Of a stretch of DNA of 57,181 nucleotides, positions 44,974 to 52,363 are shown piece after piece (the first letter of the stretch is position 1; the number at the start of each line of letters is the position of its first letter). Source of the stretch: an uncultured Coriobacteriaceae bacterium (GTDB lineage: Bacteria; Actinomycetota; Coriobacteriia; Coriobacteriales; Atopobiaceae); assembly GCA_902790135.1 (NCBI GenBank), contig CADAQM010000003.1:29761-86941 (forward strand), in the 5' to 3' direction. A program made the position numbers and the translations under genes. A model generated the notes under the pieces. It did no database searches. It was not told the origin of the DNA and saw only the letters and a program-made list of their open reading frames with translations.

Positions 44974-45477
44974 TCAGCTCCCCAGCTCGTCCCCATAGTG
45001 CTCGAGGCACCAGTTGAGGAAGACGATGTGCGCCGTCGACACGATGACGCTCTGCAAGACGTGCTGCTCGAAGGTGGCGCCATCCGGATAGAGCTCGGGA
45101 GTCTCGCAGTCGCCCAGCAGGTAGGCCAAGACGCTCTCGAAACGCAGGCAGAAGCTGTCGTAGGCGGCCTGGGCAGAGTAGGTCCGCTTCTGCATGTCAA
45201 AGAGCTTGCGGATGTGGTCGAGCGAAAGCACTTGCTTGTTGATGGTGAGGAAGATGAGGTAGCCGATTTGGTCGGCAAAGTACTGCTTTTTGACGGGACG
45301 GTCGATGTAGCCCTGCTTGACGTAGTTGCTGAGCATCGACGGCGTAATCGAGACACGCCCCAGAGGGGCAAGCACCTGGTTGATGTAGGTAATGGTCTGC
45401 TCGAGATAAAGTCCGAAGTCAGGGAGCTCCTCATACCGAGGAAGCCTGAAGCCATGCAGGCTGATCTGCTCGTCCAT
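44974..45477 (-). CDS. DUF1836 protein, MerR-like putative regulator
   Basis: The 167-residue protein starts MDEQISLHGF and contains the DUF1836 region: LPRYEELPDFGLYLEQ, an ITPSMLSNYVKQGYI helix-turn-helix like that of MerR proteins, a LTINKQVLSL segment and a helical C-terminus. DUF1836 genes often lie beside degV genes, as here, where degV is divergent. The ATG was chosen for GGAG 6 nt upstream. TCACGTAA inside its promoter suggests autoregulation. The ligand is unknown. Confidence 0.8.
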   Translation of the reverse strand: MDEQISLHGFRLPRYEELPDFGLYLEQTITYINQVLAPLGRVSITPSMLSNYVKQGYIDRPVKKQYFADQIGYLIFLTINKQVLSLDHIRKLFDMQKRTYSAQAAYDSFCLRFESVLAYLLGDCETPELYPDGATFEQHVLQSVIVSTAHIVFLNWCLEHYGDELGS

Positions 45478-45492
45478 GATTGCTCCATCACT

Positions 45493-45525
45493 CTTACGTC
45501 CGATACGTAGTAATATATCACGTAA
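45493..45525. promoter_or_regulatory. TTACGT operator cluster between DUF1836 and degV genes
   Basis: CTTACGTC (45493), TACGTA (45504) and TCACGTAA (45518-45525) form an inverted arrangement in the divergent promoter region. TTACGTGA also occurs before the ferredoxin gene. Likely binding site of the DUF1836 protein. Confidence 0.5.
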
Positions 45526-45537
45526 GCGGTTTATCAA
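45509..45537 (-). promoter_or_regulatory. promoter of the DUF1836 gene
   Basis: TTGATA (-35, 45537-45532) and ATTACT (-10, 45514-45509) with a 17-bp spacer; the TCACGTAA motif fills the spacer, so binding there would block transcription. Confidence 0.5.
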
Positions 45538-45585
45538 AAACCTATAAGCTGATACTAGACAACTCTGAGCACGATGGAGGCAGAA

Positions 45586-46416
45586 GTGAAGTTCAAGATC
45601 GTTGCGGACTCCGCTGCAGACATGACCGAAATGTCTGGAGACGTTCCCTTTTCGTTCGTCCCGCTGCACATCATCGTTGACGGGCGCGACTACACCGACA
45701 ACGAGGAGCTCGATACCGAAATTCTGCAAGAGGCGCTGGTGATGGGCAAGTCGTCATCGTCGGCCTGCCCCTCTCCCGAGGATTGGCTCAGCGCCTTCGA
45801 CGACGCCGAGAACGTCTACTGCGTCACCATCACGAGCGGTCTCTCCGGCTCGTATGCGTCCGCCGAGCTGGCAAAGAACATCTACGAGGAGCAGTTCCCC
45901 GGCCGCAAGGTCTACCTCATCGACTCGCTGGCCACCGGCTCCAAGATGGTCATGCTGTGCTACAAGCTGCGCGAGCTGATCTCCAAGGACCTTGACCCCG
46001 ATGAGATCTACAAGCAGGTCATGGAGTACCACAAGCAGTGCTACCTCTACTTTGCCCTCGCCAGCTTGGAGAACATGGCCAAGAACGGCCGCGTCAACCC
46101 GATCCTGGCAAAGGGCCTGCAGGTACTCGGCATCCGCATCGTGGGCACGGCGGACGAGGAGGGTCACCTCAAGCCGCTTGGCAAGAGCCGTGGCGACAAG
46201 AAGACTATCAGCGCCCTGATCGGCCACATGCGTGCCTGCTGCTACCACGGCGACCCGATCGTCATTACGCACCACAACAACGCTCCAGCCGCTGCTGCCC
46301 TGCGCGACACCATCATCAAGGAGTTCGGCACCCAGTCGGTGGAGATCCGTCCCACGCGCGGCCTGTGCAGCTACTATGCCGAGCCCGGCTCGGTTCTGGT
46401 GGGCTTTGACGTCTAG
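45586..46416 (+). CDS. DegV family fatty-acid-binding protein (FakB-like)
   Basis: The 276-residue protein has the DegV signature KIVADSAADM at the N-terminus, SSSACPSPEDW, TITSGLSGSYASA (the Ser/Thr that holds the fatty acid carboxylate), IDSLATGSKM and the GKSRGDKK region. DegV/FakB proteins bind free fatty acids and present them to the kinase FakA. The GTG start (MKFKIVADS) is preferred because GGAGG lies 5 nt before it; an ATG four codons earlier would place that site inside the gene. Divergent from the DUF1836 regulator and followed by a terminator. Confidence 0.93.
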   Translation: MKFKIVADSAADMTEMSGDVPFSFVPLHIIVDGRDYTDNEELDTEILQEALVMGKSSSSACPSPEDWLSAFDDAENVYCVTITSGLSGSYASAELAKNIYEEQFPGRKVYLIDSLATGSKMVMLCYKLRELISKDLDPDEIYKQVMEYHKQCYLYFALASLENMAKNGRVNPILAKGLQVLGIRIVGTADEEGHLKPLGKSRGDKKTISALIGHMRACCYHGDPIVITHHNNAPAAAALRDTIIKEFGTQSVEIRPTRGLCSYYAEPGSVLVGFDV

Positions 46417-46440
46417 CACGTAGATCCTCTGAAACAGCGA

Positions 46441-46479
46441 GGCGCCTCGGGTGGAGAGACTCCGCCCGAGGCGCCTTTT
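46441..46479 (+). terminator. rho-independent terminator of the degV gene
   Basis: GGCGCCTCGGGTGG pairs with CCGCCCGAGGCGCC (one G-U) around a 7-nt loop, then TTTT. Confidence 0.93.
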
Positions 46480-46483
46480 CGTC

Positions 46484-46522
46484 GCGTGACACACTAACTC
46501 CGTGGGAGTTAGTGTGTCACGC
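46484..46522. repeat. perfect 18-bp palindrome of the TGACACACTA family
   Basis: GCGTGACACACTAACTCC and its exact reverse complement are separated by GTG, directly after the degV terminator and before the acetyltransferase stop. There is no U-tract on either side. TGACACACTA is also found in the right arm of repeat copy A and, in one half, at 30851-30860. Confidence 0.75.
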
Positions 46523-46526
46523 GGGA

Positions 46527-47087
46527 TTAGCGTGTCAGGTCCATGCAGAACGTGGTGCCGGCGCCATCGTCGTAGTTCCCCAGCTTCTCGAAACCCATAT
46601 GCCGGTAGAAGCCCACGGCGCGATCGTTTGCCGACTCCACACCAAACACCACGCCACGCACTCCGTCGGCGCGGAGATGGGCGAGCAGGGCTTCCATGAG
46701 CCGGCGACCGCCCCCCTTGCCCGTGAACTCCTCGGCAATGTCGATGTGCAGATGTGCGGGATACAGGTCCGCCACGCCCTCGTAGAAGTCCAGCTCCACG
46801 GCCGCCTGACGCTCGAAGTCGGGACCCAGCCCCACGATGCGCCTGCGATACCCCTCGAAGGCGCAGCGCCACGCATGGGCGTCCTCCGCAGCCAACACGT
46901 ATCCGCGCGCAATGTCCTCGTCATCCAAAAGCATGTAGGCAACGCCCAGCTCGAGGTACGCGTCACAGTACATGAGCAGCGTAAACGCCTCCTGTGACTC
47001 GCTCGCGCGGGCCTCCTCGCCAGCCTGCTCAAGGCATACGGCACGCATCTCATCAGCATGTTCGGGCGTGTAGGGAACGACACGCAT
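46527..47087 (-). CDS. GNAT-family N-acetyltransferase
   Basis: The 186-residue protein has the GNAT acetyl-CoA binding region HLHIDIAEEFTGKGGGRRLMEAL (motif A, GxGxGxxL variant) and a C-terminal VESANDRAVGFYRHMGFE, typical of motif B. The substrate is unknown. AAGGAGAG precedes the ATG. It starts 14 bp after the ABC-F stop, so it is co-transcribed with that gene and would share its induction; antibiotic or aminoglycoside acetylation is possible but not shown. Confidence 0.88.
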   Translation of the reverse strand: MRVVPYTPEHADEMRAVCLEQAGEEARASESQEAFTLLMYCDAYLELGVAYMLLDDEDIARGYVLAAEDAHAWRCAFEGYRRRIVGLGPDFERQAAVELDFYEGVADLYPAHLHIDIAEEFTGKGGGRRLMEALLAHLRADGVRGVVFGVESANDRAVGFYRHMGFEKLGNYDDGAGTTFCMDLTR

Positions 47088-47101
47088 GCGCCTCTCCTTG
47101 T

Positions 47102-48577
47102 CTACGATACCGCCAGGACACCCCGTTCGATGCGCCACGTCACCTGCGTGATCGCCCTCAGCAGTACCTCATCGTGCGAAACGAGCAAGAGCGCTCCCGG
47201 AAACGCAGCAAGCATGCGCTGCAGGGCTTCGATGGAGCCCAGGTCCAGGTGGTTGGTCGGCTCGTCCATGATGATGAGCTCTGGGCTATCGAGAATCCCG
47301 AGGGCAAGCATGAGCTTGCGCATCTCGCCGGGACTCGTGGCATCCCCCTCGAGCAGGCGCTTGGGCTCGGAGTTGAGCTGGGCAACGATGGAGAGCACCC
47401 TCCCCCGCTCGTTGCTATGCAGTGCGCGCAGGCGCGCATATGCCTCCCGCCGCTGCTCGTCGCTCGGCTCCTGCGGGATGTAGAGCGTGGGCACGCCAGC
47501 GGGTAGATGCGCGACGAGGCGCCTGACCAGCGTCGTCTTGCCACAGCCGTTGTCTCCCATGAGCCCGATGTGGTCGCTGCGGCCCACATACAGCGGCGGC
47601 ACGCTAAGGTACCTCTCCCCCAGCGGCAAGACGCATGCCTCCAACCGCACAAGCACAGGCCGCCTGCTCGGCATTGCGTCAAGCCAGATGTTGCCGTCGT
47701 AGCGCTTCTCCACGCGCATCTGGTCGAGCCTCTCGGACGCACGCGCAAGGCGCGCCTCCATCACGCCCGCCTGCTTTGCCGCAATGCCATCGGTGCCCCA
47801 GACGATCGCAACGCGCTTCTTGTGCCGCGCGTCACTGTCATGCTTGTCGATGCCCGCAAGGCTCTTCTTGCCCTCCTTGCGCGCCGCGGCCTCACGCCGG
47901 CGTTGTGCCTCGCGCTCGATGCGCTTCTTCTCACGGCGCGCATCCTCGCGAACCCGCAAGCTGCTCTCGCGCTCGATCGCTGCCTGGCCGGCTGCCTGGG
48001 TATAACCGCCCGGCCGCATGGTGGCAGCACCGTTCGCCATAAAAAGACACTGCCCGCACAGCTCGTCGAGCAGCACGCGGTCATGCGAGATGAGGATGCC
48101 GATGCCGCCGAACCCCTCAAGCGCACGAAAGACCTCCTGGCGCGTGGTGGCGTCCACGTGGTTGGTGGGTTCGTCCATCACGAGCACGTCTGGCTCGATC
48201 CAGAGCGCGCAGGCCACCTGCAGGCGCTTCTGCTGGCCACCCGAGAGCGACTCGTAGCGCCACAGCCAGTCGTCCTTGAGGTCGAGCACCTGCCTCAGAT
48301 GTGTCGCGAGCCGATCGTAGGCCACGGCAAAGTCCTCAAGGTTAGCAGGGGCGTTGGTGGCATCCTGAGCGCAGTAGGCGCTCACCAGGTGCGGGCTCAC
48401 GCTGCCCTCATCTGGCTTGATGAGGCCACAGGCGATCTTTGCGATGGTCGTCTTCCCGCAGCCGTTGTCGCCCACGACGCCAGTCCACCCCTCTGGGAAG
48501 GTCGCCGAGACCCCACGCAGGATGGGCTCTTCCGCCTGGGGATAGCAGTATCTGATGTTTGAAAGATTGAGTTGCAT
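47102..48577 (-). CDS. ABC-F ATPase, probable ribosome-protection protein
   Basis: The 491-residue protein has two ABC domains and no transmembrane segment: Walker A GDNGCGKTT twice, signatures LSGGQQKR and a weaker SPGEMRK, and Walker B VMDEPTNH twice. The linker (about 215-290) is a basic helical stretch as in the Msr/Vga/Lsa antibiotic-resistance group, which displace drugs from the ribosome. GAGAGG lies about 6 nt before the ATG. A leader peptide and hairpins upstream (48590-48710) suggest attenuation-type induction, common in this group. Housekeeping ABC-F translation factors are the alternative, but these are longer with two intact signatures. Confidence 0.88.
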   Translation of the reverse strand: MQLNLSNIRYCYPQAEEPILRGVSATFPEGWTGVVGDNGCGKTTIAKIACGLIKPDEGSVSPHLVSAYCAQDATNAPANLEDFAVAYDRLATHLRQVLDLKDDWLWRYESLSGGQQKRLQVACALWIEPDVLVMDEPTNHVDATTRQEVFRALEGFGGIGILISHDRVLLDELCGQCLFMANGAATMRPGGYTQAAGQAAIERESSLRVREDARREKKRIEREAQRRREAAARKEGKKSLAGIDKHDSDARHKKRVAIVWGTDGIAAKQAGVMEARLARASERLDQMRVEKRYDGNIWLDAMPSRRPVLVRLEACVLPLGERYLSVPPLYVGRSDHIGLMGDNGCGKTTLVRRLVAHLPAGVPTLYIPQEPSDEQRREAYARLRALHSNERGRVLSIVAQLNSEPKRLLEGDATSPGEMRKLMLALGILDSPELIIMDEPTNHLDLGSIEALQRMLAAFPGALLLVSHDEVLLRAITQVTWRIERGVLAVS

Positions 48578-48589
48578 GAACGGTCCTCT

Positions 48590-48710
48590 CGATGCATGCC
48601 TGCCCCGAGCCTCGATGGCCCTCTGCGAACGCAGGCGGTTATCTCTGCATCGACTAAGCCCTCATGCACCAATCCCTTCTCAAGCCGGAGCTTGGCATAT
48701 GGGCTCCGGC
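48590..48710 (-). promoter_or_regulatory. attenuator-like leader of the ABC-F/GNAT operon
   Basis: Minus-strand transcripts would contain GCCGGAGC (48710-48703) pairing with GCTCCGGC (48691-48684), and CGATGCA (48652-48646) pairing with TGCATCG (48596-48590) next to the ABC-F ribosome site. A 14-codon reading frame lies across the first hairpin. Confidence 0.5.
48654..48698 (-). CDS. leader peptide of the ABC-F operon (14 residues)
   Basis: ATG with GGAG 6 nt upstream opens a frame encoding MPSSGLRRDWCMRA followed by TAG, 76 bp before the ABC-F start. The frame overlaps the right arm of the GCCGGAGC hairpin, so ribosome stalling on it would change the fold. Too short for normal gene finding; the functional call rests on position, ribosome site and hairpins. 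Confidence 0.45.
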   Translation of the reverse strand: MPSSGLRRDWCMRA

Positions 48711-48724
48711 GGTCCGTTGAGAAC

Positions 48725-48730
48725 AGTATA
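48725..48730 (-). promoter_or_regulatory. -10 element of the ABC-F leader transcript
   Basis: TATACT on the minus strand would start transcription near 48718, about 20 nt before the leader peptide ATG. No good -35 is present. Confidence 0.4.
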
Positions 48731-48804
48731 CGCCCTGCCTCCCAGCCGGGCTAGATGGTGGAAATGTGCGCTCGCGAGAGTGTGCTCCTCCACTTTGCTC
48801 TATT

Positions 48805-48825
48805 TGTTATAGTACATATATAACA
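48805..48825. promoter_or_regulatory. operator for the YtrA-type GntR regulator
   Basis: TGTTATA and TATAACA form a perfect inverted repeat with a 7-bp spacer 14 bp before the GntR ATG, placed to allow autorepression. Confidence 0.6.
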
Positions 48826-48838
48826 GATTGGAGACGAC

Positions 48839-49225
48839 ATGTTACTCGACATTGATCTTTCCTCGCAGGAGCCGATCTACCGGCAGATTCGCACGCAGAT
48901 CGTCTCAGCCATCGCAACCGGGGAGCTCTCGGCTGGCGACCAGCTGCCCAGCGTCCGTTCGCTCGCAGGTGACCTTGGGGTCAACATGCACACCGTCAAC
49001 AAGGCCTACGCGGTCCTGCGCGACGAGGGATACGTGGTCATGCGTGGCAGAAGCGGCGCCGTCATCGCCGACACCGCACGCAACGTGCCCACGTCAAAGG
49101 CACAGGAGCACAAGGTGCGCATCGCTTCCGAGCTCGCGCGGCTCGCCAGCGAGTTCAAGGCGCTCGGAGGAACGCGCCAGGAGTTCATCGACCTCGCATC
49201 GTCTCAGGTTGATACCGTCTTTTAG
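48839..49225 (+). CDS. GntR-family transcriptional regulator, YtrA subfamily
   Basis: The 128-residue protein has the GntR winged helix at residues ~8-75 (EPIYRQIRTQIVSAIATGEL, LPSVRSLAGDLGVNMHTVNKAY) and only a short C-terminal dimerisation helix, as in the YtrA subgroup, which usually controls an adjacent membrane protein or ABC operon. The next gene, 21 bp downstream, encodes a membrane protein, which is its likely target along with itself. GGAG precedes the ATG. Confidence 0.92.
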   Translation: MLLDIDLSSQEPIYRQIRTQIVSAIATGELSAGDQLPSVRSLAGDLGVNMHTVNKAYAVLRDEGYVVMRGRSGAVIADTARNVPTSKAQEHKVRIASELARLASEFKALGGTRQEFIDLASSQVDTVF

Positions 49226-49246
49226 TTCTGAAGGAAGGCGTTTCAC

Positions 49247-50353
49247 ATGACCGGAACCATCATTGGCATCATGCTTACCGTCGTGCTCGAAGGAGTGATC
49301 CTCGCCGCGACGCCGCTGATCATGCCGCCCACCGAGTGCTTTACCGTCACGGTCCCGCCCTCGGCAAAGAGCGACCCCCGCATCCGTCCGCTCTTCCGCA
49401 CGCACACCGCCATCGTGGCCGCCTGCACGCTCATCGGCATCGTCTGCGTCGCGCTCTTGCTTCCCACAGACGACGACATGCTGGCCGCCCTTGGCATGAT
49501 CATGGCGACCGTCCTGCCCAGCTTGGCATCCTTCGTCTACATGCTGCACGCCCGCAAGGTCGTCCAGGCCATCAAGTGCGAGGAGGGCTGGAAGGCATCC
49601 CCGTCGCACACGGCGGCGATCATCTCGGACGAGACCATCCCTCAGCCCATACCGCTTGCCTGGGAGCTCCTCCATCTCGTGGTCGTCCTCGCGCTGGTCG
49701 CGTTCGCGCTTCTCGCCTACGATCGCCTGCCCGACCAGATCCCCATGCACGCCGGCTTTGACGGCACGGTCACCGACTATGCCGACAAGAGCCTCCGCGT
49801 GGTAATGTTCCCCGCCTTCGTAGCCGCCTTCATGGGTGTCGCCTTTGCCTTCTCGCACTGGTCGATCATCCACTCCAAGCGCCCCGTGGACCCCGAGGCG
49901 CCGGCCACCTCGGCGCTTGCCTACGGACAGTTTGCCCGCGCCCAGAGCATCGTCATGCTCGTGGGGGGCCTGCTGCTCAGCTGCGTCATCGGTGTGGCCT
50001 TCTTCCTCTCGTCTCTGGGCAGCATCTCGCTTGGCACGGCGGGGCTGGTCGTCACGATTGCCGCACTGATCTTTGTGATTCCGGAGATCTGGGTTTCTCT
50101 GCACTACGGCCAGGCGGGAGGACGTCTTGCCAGCGAGCTGCGCAGCTCCGATGGCATCGCACGCGATGACGACAGGTACTGGGTGCTGGGCATCTTCTAC
50201 TTCAACCGCGACGATCCGAGCATCTTCGTGCCCAAGCGTTTTGGGTCTGGCTGGACCCTCAACTGCGGACTCCCTGCAGCATGGGCAGCCATTGGCCTGT
50301 TCGCGCTGGTCACGGCAGGATTTGTGGCTGCATCCGTCTTCGTTGCCGGATAG
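49247..50353 (+). CDS. membrane protein with DUF1648 and DUF5808 regions
   Basis: The 368-residue protein has about eight transmembrane segments. The central part contains LPDQIPMHAGFDGTVTDYADK, the DUF1648 pattern (P..IP.H....G.....), and the C-terminal YWVLGIFYFNRDDPSIFVPK-RFGSGWTLN matches DUF5808. Similar proteins accompany YtrA-type GntR regulators, as here with a 21-bp gap. DUF1648 also occurs in the SdpI immunity family, so a role in envelope stress or bacteriocin immunity is possible but unproven. Confidence 0.85.
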   Translation: MTGTIIGIMLTVVLEGVILAATPLIMPPTECFTVTVPPSAKSDPRIRPLFRTHTAIVAACTLIGIVCVALLLPTDDDMLAALGMIMATVLPSLASFVYMLHARKVVQAIKCEEGWKASPSHTAAIISDETIPQPIPLAWELLHLVVVLALVAFALLAYDRLPDQIPMHAGFDGTVTDYADKSLRVVMFPAFVAAFMGVAFAFSHWSIIHSKRPVDPEAPATSALAYGQFARAQSIVMLVGGLLLSCVIGVAFFLSSLGSISLGTAGLVVTIAALIFVIPEIWVSLHYGQAGGRLASELRSSDGIARDDDRYWVLGIFYFNRDDPSIFVPKRFGSGWTLNCGLPAAWAAIGLFALVTAGFVAASVFVAG

Positions 50354-50380
50354 GCAGTCGTAAAGGATAGCCGAAACGAG

Positions 50381-50413
50381 GGCGCGTCCCCAACAACGGG
50401 GATGCGCCTTTCG
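50381..50413 (+). terminator. terminator between convergent genes
   Basis: GGCGCGTCCCC and GGGGATGCGCC form an 11-bp stem with one mismatch and a short loop, followed by TTTCGCTT. Confidence 0.7.
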
Positions 50414-50414
50414 C

Positions 50415-51209
50415 TTACTCCTCTGATACGCCAATGACCTTACGGAACAGTTCCTCAAGAGGCTCCCATGACCTCGCCTCGTCTTCGGGCCAATCCGCAG
50501 GAAGCTTGGCATATCGCATGAGGGCATCGTCGATAAAGGCATCGATGGCAGGGATGCGCACTGCCTCGTCCTTCTCGTTCATCTGCGCCTTTGCCGCGAG
50601 AAGCTCGTCGATGGCCGGACGCAGACCAGCGGGCGCCGTTGCGTCCACCAGCAGGTCGAAGGCGACGGGCGGCTGCTCCCTTCGCTCCGCGATGAACTTG
50701 CAGGCCAGAAGCGGACGCAGCGCATAGAGGTACTTCTTGTAGCGCACCCGCTCTCCCTGGAGGAAGTCCCGGTTCGTGTTGTGCGCGATGCCGTAGTAGC
50801 TGTAGAGCGCCGCACGTGGCGAGAAGTACGCGCGCACTACCTCCCAGACCTCCTCCCAGGCCTCGGTGCTTCGGTACACCACCGGCGAGGTGGCCCACTC
50901 GAAGAGGAAGAGATTGCCCTTGTGCGCAAGTTGCAGCGCCTTTGAGAGGTCCCAACCGCAGATGTCGAGCGTCTCGTCCACGACCCACTCGATGGTGTCC
51001 TTGCGTCTGGGCCTCAGCGTGAGATAGTCCCTGAGCGGCCGAGCGTAGATGAACCTCACGTCGTAGTCGCTGTCGGGCGAGGCAAAGCCCCAGGCGCGGC
51101 TTCCGCTCTCGATGGCACGGAGGATCCGCACGCCCTCGCTACGCTCGATCTCGTCCAGCTTCATCTGGATAAGGTCGATCGCCTCGCCCTCGAAGTCCTC
51201 GTATCTCAT
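50415..51209 (-). CDS. RlaP-like nucleotidyltransferase (PF10127 type)
   Basis: The 264-residue protein starts with a nucleotidyltransferase site, ESGSRAWGFASPDSDYDVRFIY (GSxxWG and two metal Asp), and continues with the family-specific YLTL, DICGWDLSKAL, NLFLFEWATSPVVY and NTNRDFL segments of the RNA-repair-associated nucleotidyltransferases formerly called YcgL-like. Partners such as RtcB or ligase genes are absent here, so the RNA-repair link is family knowledge. The ATG (MRYEDF) is chosen over a GTG five codons earlier because of GGGGGAA upstream. Confidence 0.82.
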   Translation of the reverse strand: MRYEDFEGEAIDLIQMKLDEIERSEGVRILRAIESGSRAWGFASPDSDYDVRFIYARPLRDYLTLRPRRKDTIEWVVDETLDICGWDLSKALQLAHKGNLFLFEWATSPVVYRSTEAWEEVWEVVRAYFSPRAALYSYYGIAHNTNRDFLQGERVRYKKYLYALRPLLACKFIAERREQPPVAFDLLVDATAPAGLRPAIDELLAAKAQMNEKDEAVRIPAIDAFIDDALMRYAKLPADWPEDEARSWEPLEELFRKVIGVSEE

Positions 51210-51325
51210 GCGTTCCCCCAACACGTATGAATGAGATGTCGTCCTTCTGTATGGTACCTGCCCGTGGATGCCGCAAACATGGTTTATTTGGTCATGTTAT
51301 TTAGTATTTAGGTAGTATTCCTGCA

Positions 51326-51331
51326 TATAAT
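51326..51331 (+). promoter_or_regulatory. -10 element before the lipoprotein gene
   Basis: A perfect TATAAT lies 61 bp before the lipoprotein ATG in an A+T-rich stretch; no clear -35. Confidence 0.4.
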
Positions 51332-51391
51332 TGCAAAGTACGGCAGAACGGAAGGGAGTTTCCTCTCAGCCCGAGAGACAAGGATGGCGCA

Positions 51392-51955
51392 ATGAGCAGG
51401 GCAATCGCAACGATGGCAGTGGCACTCTCCATGAGCCTCGCACTCGCCGCATGCGGCGGATCTGCCGCAACTACCGACAGCTCGGGCGCGGCAGCACAAG
51501 AGGGCGGAGCGGCCGCGAAGACCGAGCAAAAGGGCAACAGCTGGATGAGCGCGGACGACCTGCAGGCAGTGCTGGAGAGCGACTACGAATACATCAACGA
51601 CAGCGAGCTTTCCAACATGGACGACGAGAACGACAAGATCCATCGCGAGAGTATCGAAAACGAGGATGGCACCGTCAGGCACTTCGTCGACATCAACTAC
51701 GATGGCAAGACCAACGAGATCACCAGCATTAGCTGGTACTACTCCATGCGGGATAGCGACATCGACTACTGGATGGAGACGCTCGGCCTGGTTGTCACCG
51801 ATCCGGACGACCAGCAGATCCTGAAGGACACGTTGTCCGAGATCGAAGACATGGAGATGCGGGACGTGGAGCTCTCCGATGCGGACTTCCACGCGTTCAG
51901 GTATGGAGAGGGTGACGACTGGCCCATCATGAACGTCAGCCTTACGAGACACTAA
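51392..51955 (+). CDS. small secreted lipoprotein of unknown function
   Basis: The 187-residue protein has a lipoprotein signal peptide with lipobox LAAC (Cys21), then an Ala/Gly/Ser linker (about 22-48) and a compact acidic domain with alternating Trp/Tyr (SWYYSMRDSDIDYW). I do not recognise a family. It should be anchored on the outer face of the membrane. GGATGG-like purines precede the ATG weakly. No operon partner. Confidence 0.75.
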   Translation: MSRAIATMAVALSMSLALAACGGSAATTDSSGAAAQEGGAAAKTEQKGNSWMSADDLQAVLESDYEYINDSELSNMDDENDKIHRESIENEDGTVRHFVDINYDGKTNEITSISWYYSMRDSDIDYWMETLGLVVTDPDDQQILKDTLSEIEDMEMRDVELSDADFHAFRYGEGDDWPIMNVSLTRH

Positions 51956-52081
51956 CCGTTAGGAGCGCGCGCCGCGGGCGCTGACGTAACAGCCGCTCTC
52001 GCCGATTGACCCCATCGTGCGACATGCGTACCGTAGAGCCAACGGCAAGGCCATCACGGGACACGAGAGAGCGAGGCAGTC

Positions 52082-52264
52082 ATGGAGGCAACAGAGCTGG
52101 TACTGCAGACAATGCGCGAGGCTGGCACCCCGCTGAACGCGGGCAAGATCGCAGAGCTGAGCGGCCTGGACCGCAAGGTCGTCGACAAGGCGATGAAGGA
52201 GCTCAAGAAGACCGGTGCCATCGTGTCGCCGGTGCGCTGCAAGTGGGAGCCCGCCGAGAAGTAG
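52082..52264 (+). CDS. small winged-helix DNA-binding-like protein
   Basis: The 60-residue protein looks like a single helix-turn-helix: TPLNAGKIAELSGLDRKVVDKAMKEL followed by a short wing KTGAIVSPVRCKW. Members annotated as transcriptional regulators are common in Coriobacteriia and methanogens. GAGG lies before the ATG and a strong terminator follows, so it is a complete small gene. Target unknown. Confidence 0.7.
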   Translation: MEATELVLQTMREAGTPLNAGKIAELSGLDRKVVDKAMKELKKTGAIVSPVRCKWEPAEK

Positions 52265-52284
52265 GCCACCGTATCAGGCAAATC

Positions 52285-52334
52285 AAAAGGAACCGTCCCC
52301 AACGGCCGGCTAGCCATTGGGGACGGTTCCTTTT
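52285..52334. terminator. bidirectional terminator between convergent genes
   Basis: AAAAGGAACCGTCCCCAA pairs with TTGGGGACGGTTCCTTTT; runs of A and T on both sides serve the helix-turn-helix gene and the Sel1 gene. Very similar hairpins often occur as dispersed repeats in anaerobe genomes. Confidence 0.9.
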
Positions 52335-52363
52335 GGTCGGATGCGACCTCGCTTTATCCCCGC

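Noticed and set aside
44286..45521. A 411-codon minus-strand frame spanning the isomerase and DUF1836 genes
   Set aside because: It is antisense to the isomerase and out of frame with DUF1836, both of which have conserved motifs and ribosome sites.
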